Part shown: in pieces, positions 15,871 to 19,307 of the stretch
Layout of the letters: every line of letters begins with the position of its first letter
How positions within the stretch are numbered: the stretch's first letter is position 1
Assembly (NCBI GenBank): GCA_903925985.1
Contig: CAIYHK010000058.1
Location: 1 to 19,307, forward strand
DNA: 19,307 nucleotides
From: an uncultured Actinomycetes bacterium
Lineage (GTDB): Bacteria > Actinomycetota > Acidimicrobiia > Acidimicrobiales > Ilumatobacteraceae
Reading direction: 5' to 3'
The notes under the pieces: model-generated
Seen by the model: the letters and a program-made list of their open reading frames with translations, nothing else
What the model was told of the DNA's origin: nothing
Databases searched by the model: none
Made by a program: the position numbers and the translations under genes

Positions 15871-16071
15871 TTATTTATCAGCGAGTGCCGATGCCTTTGC
15901 AGCTCGCAGAACCAGACGATGTGCATTCAATAATCCACGCTCGGCTTCATAAACGGCAGCTTGCACATCTTCGCGAAGCTTGGTGTCACCAGTTGCGATC
16001 GCAGCCACTCGGTCTAGACACCGTTGTGTTGCTTCCGCTACTGCGGCGAGTTCAGAAGTGGCATACGACAT
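15871..16071 (-). CDS. Small helical protein of unknown function
   Basis: I do not recognise this protein. From the ATG at 16071 it has 66 residues, Ala-rich, with a heptad-like pattern of Leu, Val and Ala suggesting two amphipathic helices ('ELAAVAEATQRCLDRVAAIA' and 'NAHRLVLRAAKASALADK'). There is one Cys, no signal peptide and no membrane segment. The open frame continues upstream to 16278, but that part lies in a hairpin-rich gap and overlaps nth in a composition unlike protein, so the shorter form is preferred. The Shine-Dalgarno is weak. It lies between nth (127 bases upstream) and hisC (54 bases downstream), all on the same strand. Helical character and gene-like placement support it, but it could be a chance frame. 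Confidence 0.55.
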   Translation of the reverse strand: MSYATSELAAVAEATQRCLDRVAAIATGDTKLREDVQAAVYEAERGLLNAHRLVLRAAKASALADK

Positions 16072-16096
16072 GCACAGAAGTCTTGCCCATAAAGCA

Positions 16097-16128
16097 CAAC
16101 AGCCCCGCATCAAAGATGGGGGCTGTTG
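16097..16128 (-). terminator. Strong hairpin, probable terminator of nth or leader structure of the small gene
   Basis: The minus strand holds a 14-bp stem: CAACAGCCCC and CATC pair with GATG and GGGGCTGTTG, with a TTT loop and one bulged C. The sequence after it (TGCTTTATGG) has only three consecutive Ts, so it is not a textbook intrinsic terminator, though U-poor terminators are common in actinobacteria. It ends 25 bases before the ATG of the 66-residue protein. Confidence 0.55.
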
Positions 16129-16130
16129 GC

Positions 16131-16198
16131 GCGACATCAGGCGGCGGATCCCAATGTCGCCATCAATCAGTGACGTGCACCGAATTGGTGGGGTCACT
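16131..16198 (-). other. Two further inverted repeats directly after the nth stop codon
   Basis: On the minus strand, 16198-16169 can fold with AGTGAC pairing GTCACT and an inner CACC pairing GGTG around an AATTC loop; it begins on the base after the nth TAA. 16160-16131 can fold with GCGACAT pairing ATGTCGC around a 16-base loop. With the strong hairpin that follows, three stem-loops fill this short gap. They could be a structured 3' UTR, a multi-part terminator or a small RNA. The two weaker ones could be chance. Confidence 0.35.
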
Positions 16199-16837
16199 TT
16201 ATCGTGATGACGGGCATATGTCCGCAAGCAGACAGTCACCGCATCGCGGCTTGCGGGCATCGCAAACCCGACGGCCATGAAGAATCAAGCGCAGACTGAA
16301 ATGCCCCCATTCCGTGGGTGGCAAGAACTTGCCGAGTTCATGCTCTACCTTGACGGGGTCCTCGGCTGTAGTGAGGCCCAGCCGCCGAGACAGGCGCCCG
16401 ACGTGAGTGTCTACGGGTAGGCCAGGCAGATTGAACGCAACACTGCGAACCACATTGCCGGTCTTTCGACCTACGCCAGCCAATTGCGTGAGGTCATCCA
16501 AGTCACGCGGCACTTCCCCACCAAATTGATGCACCAACTTGGTTGCCATACCAATCAAATTCTTGGCTTTGGACTGATAAAAGCCAGTCGAACGAATAAT
16601 GCCTTCCAACTCTGAAATGTCGGCGTTGGCGAGATCCTGAGGTGTGGGATAGCGCGCAAAGAGATTGGGCGTCACCATGTTCACCCGCGCATCAGTGCAC
16701 TGAGCAGAAAGGATGGTGGCGGCCAGCAATTCAAAAGGGTTGCGATGCGTCAGTTCACATTCGGCACCCGGATACTCGCCTGCTAAACGACTAGCGACCT
16801 CAACTGCCCTGCCCTTTGGTGATCTCGGCTTTCCCAC
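16199..16837 (-). CDS. nth: Endonuclease III (DNA glycosylase/AP lyase)
   Basis: This base-excision repair enzyme removes oxidised pyrimidines and nicks at abasic sites. It has 212 residues, a normal length. The helix-hairpin-helix is 'LAGVGRKTGNVV' with catalytic K125, and the catalytic Asp is D143 in 'PVDTHVGRLSRRLG'. The C-terminal [4Fe-4S] loop is complete with the C-x6-C-x2-C-x5-C spacing (C192, C199, C202, C208). The start is GTG at 16837, 41 bases from the divergent mshD start. Three inverted repeats follow its stop. Confidence 0.96.
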   Translation of the reverse strand: MGKPRSPKGRAVEVASRLAGEYPGAECELTHRNPFELLAATILSAQCTDARVNMVTPNLFARYPTPQDLANADISELEGIIRSTGFYQSKAKNLIGMATKLVHQFGGEVPRDLDDLTQLAGVGRKTGNVVRSVAFNLPGLPVDTHVGRLSRRLGLTTAEDPVKVEHELGKFLPPTEWGHFSLRLILHGRRVCDARKPRCGDCLLADICPSSR

Positions 16838-16878
16838 GTGGCGAGGCTACCCGTAGGTTGCGCAAGTACCCTCGGTAT

Positions 16879-17793
16879 GTGCACAGGTTGGAGATCAAGC
16901 GACACATGGGCGCCGCTGAGATCGCAGTGGCCAAAGAACTCATCGCTGACGCTGAACGCGCCGACGGCCATCGGCCGATGAGCGACCACCTCTGGCTTGA
17001 CCTCGCCGAAGGTGGGCGTCCTGGATTTGCAGGGTTGCTCGCTATGGAACAGGGCCACGAACATCCAGTTGCGTACTGCCAAGTCTCTAAAGGATCATCA
17101 TCTTGGGCAATTGAACTCGTCGTACATCCGCATCATCGATATGACATGACCATTATCGGTCCAGAAATGCTGCACGCCGCAACGAAGGTCATTGCCGAAG
17201 AAGGTGGCGGACACACACATTGGTGGGTTTTTGAACCAACTGCAATTCAATATGACATTGCTACTTCCGCTGGCTTCAAACCCGGCCGTCGACTACTACA
17301 ACTTCGCTGTCACCTTCCATTGCCGGATGCGATCATTAATTCAGCGCGGCATGTTGAAACTCGTGATTTTGTTCCCGGCAAGGATGACGCTGAGTGGTTA
17401 GCTCTAAACAACGCGGCATTCTCCACACATCCAGAACAGGGCGGCTGGGATCAATCAGTTCTTGACTCGCGAATGAATCAGGACTGGTTTGATCCAACTG
17501 GATTTCGAATCATGGAAACCGACCACAAGATGACTGGATTTTGTTGGACAAAAATCCACCACGACACCGATCCGGTCATGGGCGAGATTTATGTGATTGG
17601 CATCGATCCAACGACCGCTGGCTCAGGGCTTGGAACAGCGCTAACCATCGCTGGACTGCAGAGCATTGCTTCACGCGGTGTCGATGTAGGGATGCTTTAC
17701 GTTGATGCTGATAATCATGCGGCAATGAAGATGTACAGAAAACTTGGTTTCGAGGTGCATCGGACTGATGTTGCCTTCGTGGGCGATTTCTGA
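16879..17793 (+). CDS. mshD: Mycothiol synthase (GNAT acetyltransferase)
   Basis: MshD acetylates Cys-GlcN-Ins with acetyl-CoA in the last step of mycothiol synthesis; mycothiol is the main low-molecular-weight thiol of actinobacteria. The protein has two tandem GNAT domains. The C-terminal one is strongly conserved: 'NNAAFSTHPEQGGW', 'GEIYVIGIDPTTAGSGLGTAL' (acetyl-CoA loop) and 'LYVDADNHAAMKMYRKLGFEV'. The frame opens at 16816, inside nth. I prefer the GTG at 16879 (304 residues) because it keeps the family's first strand (LEIKRHM) and clears nth; TTG 16888 and ATG 16906 are alternatives. TACCCT six bases before the GTG could be a -10 box for a leaderless mRNA. rlmN follows after 19 bases. 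Confidence 0.93.
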   Translation: MHRLEIKRHMGAAEIAVAKELIADAERADGHRPMSDHLWLDLAEGGRPGFAGLLAMEQGHEHPVAYCQVSKGSSSWAIELVVHPHHRYDMTIIGPEMLHAATKVIAEEGGGHTHWWVFEPTAIQYDIATSAGFKPGRRLLQLRCHLPLPDAIINSARHVETRDFVPGKDDAEWLALNNAAFSTHPEQGGWDQSVLDSRMNQDWFDPTGFRIMETDHKMTGFCWTKIHHDTDPVMGEIYVIGIDPTTAGSGLGTALTIAGLQSIASRGVDVGMLYVDADNHAAMKMYRKLGFEVHRTDVAFVGDF

Positions 17794-17812
17794 CTTAGCG
17801 TTGAGTCCACTC

Positions 17813-18871
17813 ATGAATCGCCGCACCATTGAATTACTCACACCAAAGTCGCTCTACGACGCGTCTCGCACAGACATAAATGACGCCCTCGCAGGCGAGC
17901 CGTCTTATCGACAAAAACAGGTATGGACTGCACTTTATGAACAGTTTCTGCTCCCTGAAGCGATTACAACATTGCCAAAGAATCTTCGGGAGAAGTTTGC
18001 AAACACGTTTCCTGTGGCGCTTGAACTTGTCACAAAGAGCAGCGCGGACAATGGCGATACGGTCAAGTTTTTATGGCGCTTGAGAAACGGCGGCAACCTG
18101 ATTGAAACAGTTCTCATGTTCTATACCGACCGCGCAACTGTGTGCGTTAGCACCCAGGCTGGCTGCGCCATGGGGTGCACCTTCTGCGCTACAGGGCAAG
18201 CCGGTTTCAATCGCCAGCTCACATCGGGGGAAATTCTCGAACAAATTGCTCGCGCATCACGCTACGCACTTGATCGTGATCGGCGTGTAAGCAATGTGGT
18301 GTACATGGGTATGGGTGAGCCACTCGCCAATGAACCCGCCGTGCATGAATCAGTAGACCGACTGCACGACGACATGGGGCTTTCGGCCCGTCACATCACA
18401 ATCAGCACAGTTGGCATAGTTCCTGGAATCAAACAACTAAAGGACTGGTCGCTGCCAGTAAATCTCGCAATTTCTCTGCATGCGGCAAATGACCAACTCC
18501 GCGACGAACTGGTCCCGATCAACAAGCGCTATCCAATTGACCAACTCGTCGATGCTTGCAACGAATACCTGACCGTTAAGAACCGGCGCATCAGTTTCGA
18601 ATGGGCGATGATCAAAGACACCAATGACCGCAAGAGCGACGCTCGCGAGCTCGCTGCAATCTGCAACCGGTTAAGTCTTGGGCCTCACGTCAATCTGATC
18701 CCATTGAATCCAACTCCGGGTTGGCCAACGGATGCATCACCAATGGGCCGTATTCGTGAATTCTGCGCGGAACTCGAATCATTTGGTGTCAACGCAACAA
18801 TCCGACGTAACCGTGGTACCGATATTGATGCTGCTTGCGGTCAACTTGCAGCTGGTCAATTAAGCGGCTGA
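17813..18871 (+). CDS. rlmN: Dual-specificity 23S rRNA/tRNA adenine-C2 methyltransferase
   Basis: RlmN is a radical-SAM enzyme that methylates C2 of A2503 in 23S rRNA and, in characterised members, A37 of some tRNAs. It has 352 residues from the ATG at 17813. The [4Fe-4S] motif C118-x3-C122-x2-C125 lies in 'QAGCAMGCTFCATGQAGF'. Other family landmarks are 'NVVYMGMGEPLAN', 'ISTVGIVPGI', 'LAISLHAANDQLRDELVPIN' and 'LIPLNPTPG'. The C-terminal catalytic Cys is in 'RRNRGTDIDAACGQLA' (about residue 342), and C331-region arginines are normal. The longer frame to 17744 overlaps mshD without conserved residues. The ABC ATPase gene starts one base after its stop. Confidence 0.96.
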   Translation: MNRRTIELLTPKSLYDASRTDINDALAGEPSYRQKQVWTALYEQFLLPEAITTLPKNLREKFANTFPVALELVTKSSADNGDTVKFLWRLRNGGNLIETVLMFYTDRATVCVSTQAGCAMGCTFCATGQAGFNRQLTSGEILEQIARASRYALDRDRRVSNVVYMGMGEPLANEPAVHESVDRLHDDMGLSARHITISTVGIVPGIKQLKDWSLPVNLAISLHAANDQLRDELVPINKRYPIDQLVDACNEYLTVKNRRISFEWAMIKDTNDRKSDARELAAICNRLSLGPHVNLIPLNPTPGWPTDASPMGRIREFCAELESFGVNATIRRNRGTDIDAACGQLAAGQLSG

Positions 18872-18872
18872 C

Positions 18873-19307
18873 ATGCCAGCAATTCTGCGGCTTTCCGAAG
18901 TATCACATTGGTATTCCGAGCGGCGTGTCCTTGAAAAACTGAACTGGCAAGTGAACTCCAACGAGCAATGGGTAGTAATCGGTGAAAACGGTTGCGGTAA
19001 ATCAACCCTGCTGCAGATTGCATCGTTGTATTTGCATCCATCGCTCGGCGAAGTTGAAGTTCTTGGCACAGTTCTTGGCACCGCAGACATTCGCAAACTA
19101 CGGAGCCGAATTGGATACATGGCAGCAGCGTTCGCCGATCAATTGCGGCCCGCCTTAACGGCCCGTGAGGTAGTCATCACCGCCAAATACGCAGCTCTTG
19201 AACCTTGGTGGCATGAATACTCAGAGGCAGACCGCAACAAAGCCCAAGAATGTCTAGACAGAATGGGTGTCGAATGGACCACCGACAGACCGTGGGGCAC
19301 TTTGTCA
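18873..19307 (+). CDS. ABC-transporter-type ATP-binding protein (N-terminal part, runs off the window)
   Basis: An ATG one base after the rlmN stop opens a frame that is still open at the window end, giving 145 visible residues. 'VVIGENGCGKSTLLQIASLYL' is a complete Walker A (residues 37-45). The visible part ends at 'RPWGTLS', just where the LSxGE signature should begin. The segment 'RIGYMAAAFADQLRPALTAREVV' sits where the Q-loop lies; this and 'AALEPWWHEY' resemble a group of soluble actinobacterial ABC ATPases related to YlmA or iron/molybdate importers. No permease is visible, so substrate and transport role are undetermined. It is very probably co-transcribed with mshD and rlmN. Confidence 0.88.
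   Translation, partial: MPAILRLSEVSHWYSERRVLEKLNWQVNSNEQWVVIGENGCGKSTLLQIASLYLHPSLGEVEVLGTVLGTADIRKLRSRIGYMAAAFADQLRPALTAREVVITAKYAALEPWWHEYSEADRNKAQECLDRMGVEWTTDRPWGTLS

Noticed and set aside
15885..16280. 131-residue plus-strand frame over the small gene and the nth end
   Set aside because: It crosses the hairpin gap and runs antisense to nth; composition and lack of a ribosome-binding site argue for chance.

Overview
The window is gene-dense chromosomal DNA of intermediate GC, and almost every base is coding. It most likely comes from a member of the Actinomycetota. The best markers are a mycothiol synthase (MshD; mycothiol is essentially an actinobacterial thiol), a Cpn10-like paralogue of the type seen in actinobacteria, tRNA genes that do not encode their CCA end, and frequent GTG starts. 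The HisA has the general bacterial motif rather than the PriA motif of classical Actinomycetia. DnaG and the primary sigma factor are adjacent. These two points lean towards a deep or non-model actinobacterial lineage, but the rank below phylum is inference.

Layout. (1) 1-1152 (+): the 3' end of a large surface or secreted protein with BspA-like leucine-rich repeats, one InlB-type B repeat and an Ig-like domain. (2) 1174-1372 (-): two tRNA genes, CAU (probably Ile2) and Asn(GUU). (3) 1446-7956 (-): a co-directional block read ppdK, terC, dnaG, rpoD. The ppdK reading frame is interrupted by one in-frame amber codon (7561-7563) where the family normally has an aromatic residue; otherwise it is full length. 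dnaG and rpoD overlap by ATGA, like the macromolecular-synthesis operon of other bacteria. (4) 7998-9011 (+): an M50-family membrane metalloprotease, divergent from ppdK and meeting ygfZ tail to tail. (5) 9008-15816 (-): a compact amino-acid operon read hisC, hisB, hisH, hisA, hisF, a groES-like gene, hisI, trpE, ygfZ. Most junctions are 4-base start/stop overlaps. hisH appears to start at a CTG that overlaps the hisB stop. (6) 15871-16837 (-): nth (endonuclease III), then a gap holding three successive inverted repeats, then a 66-residue protein of unknown function. (7) 16879-19307 (+): mshD, rlmN and the start of an ABC-transporter ATPase that runs off the window.

Functionally, block 5 makes histidine: the aminotransferase, the dehydratase, both subunits of IGP synthase, the ProFAR isomerase and the PRA-CH hydrolase are present; hisG, hisE and hisD are not in the window. 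Its tail links to tryptophan synthesis (TrpE) and to a folate-dependent Fe-S maintenance protein (YgfZ). YgfZ fits loosely with the Fe-S enzymes nearby (Nth, RlmN). Block 3 links central carbon metabolism (PPDK) with replication priming and housekeeping transcription.

I found no phage, insertion sequence, CRISPR array, toxin-antitoxin pair or defence locus. The most interesting signals are the amber codon in ppdK, the CTG start of hisH, the hairpin-rich gap after nth, and the chaperonin-like gene inside the his operon.
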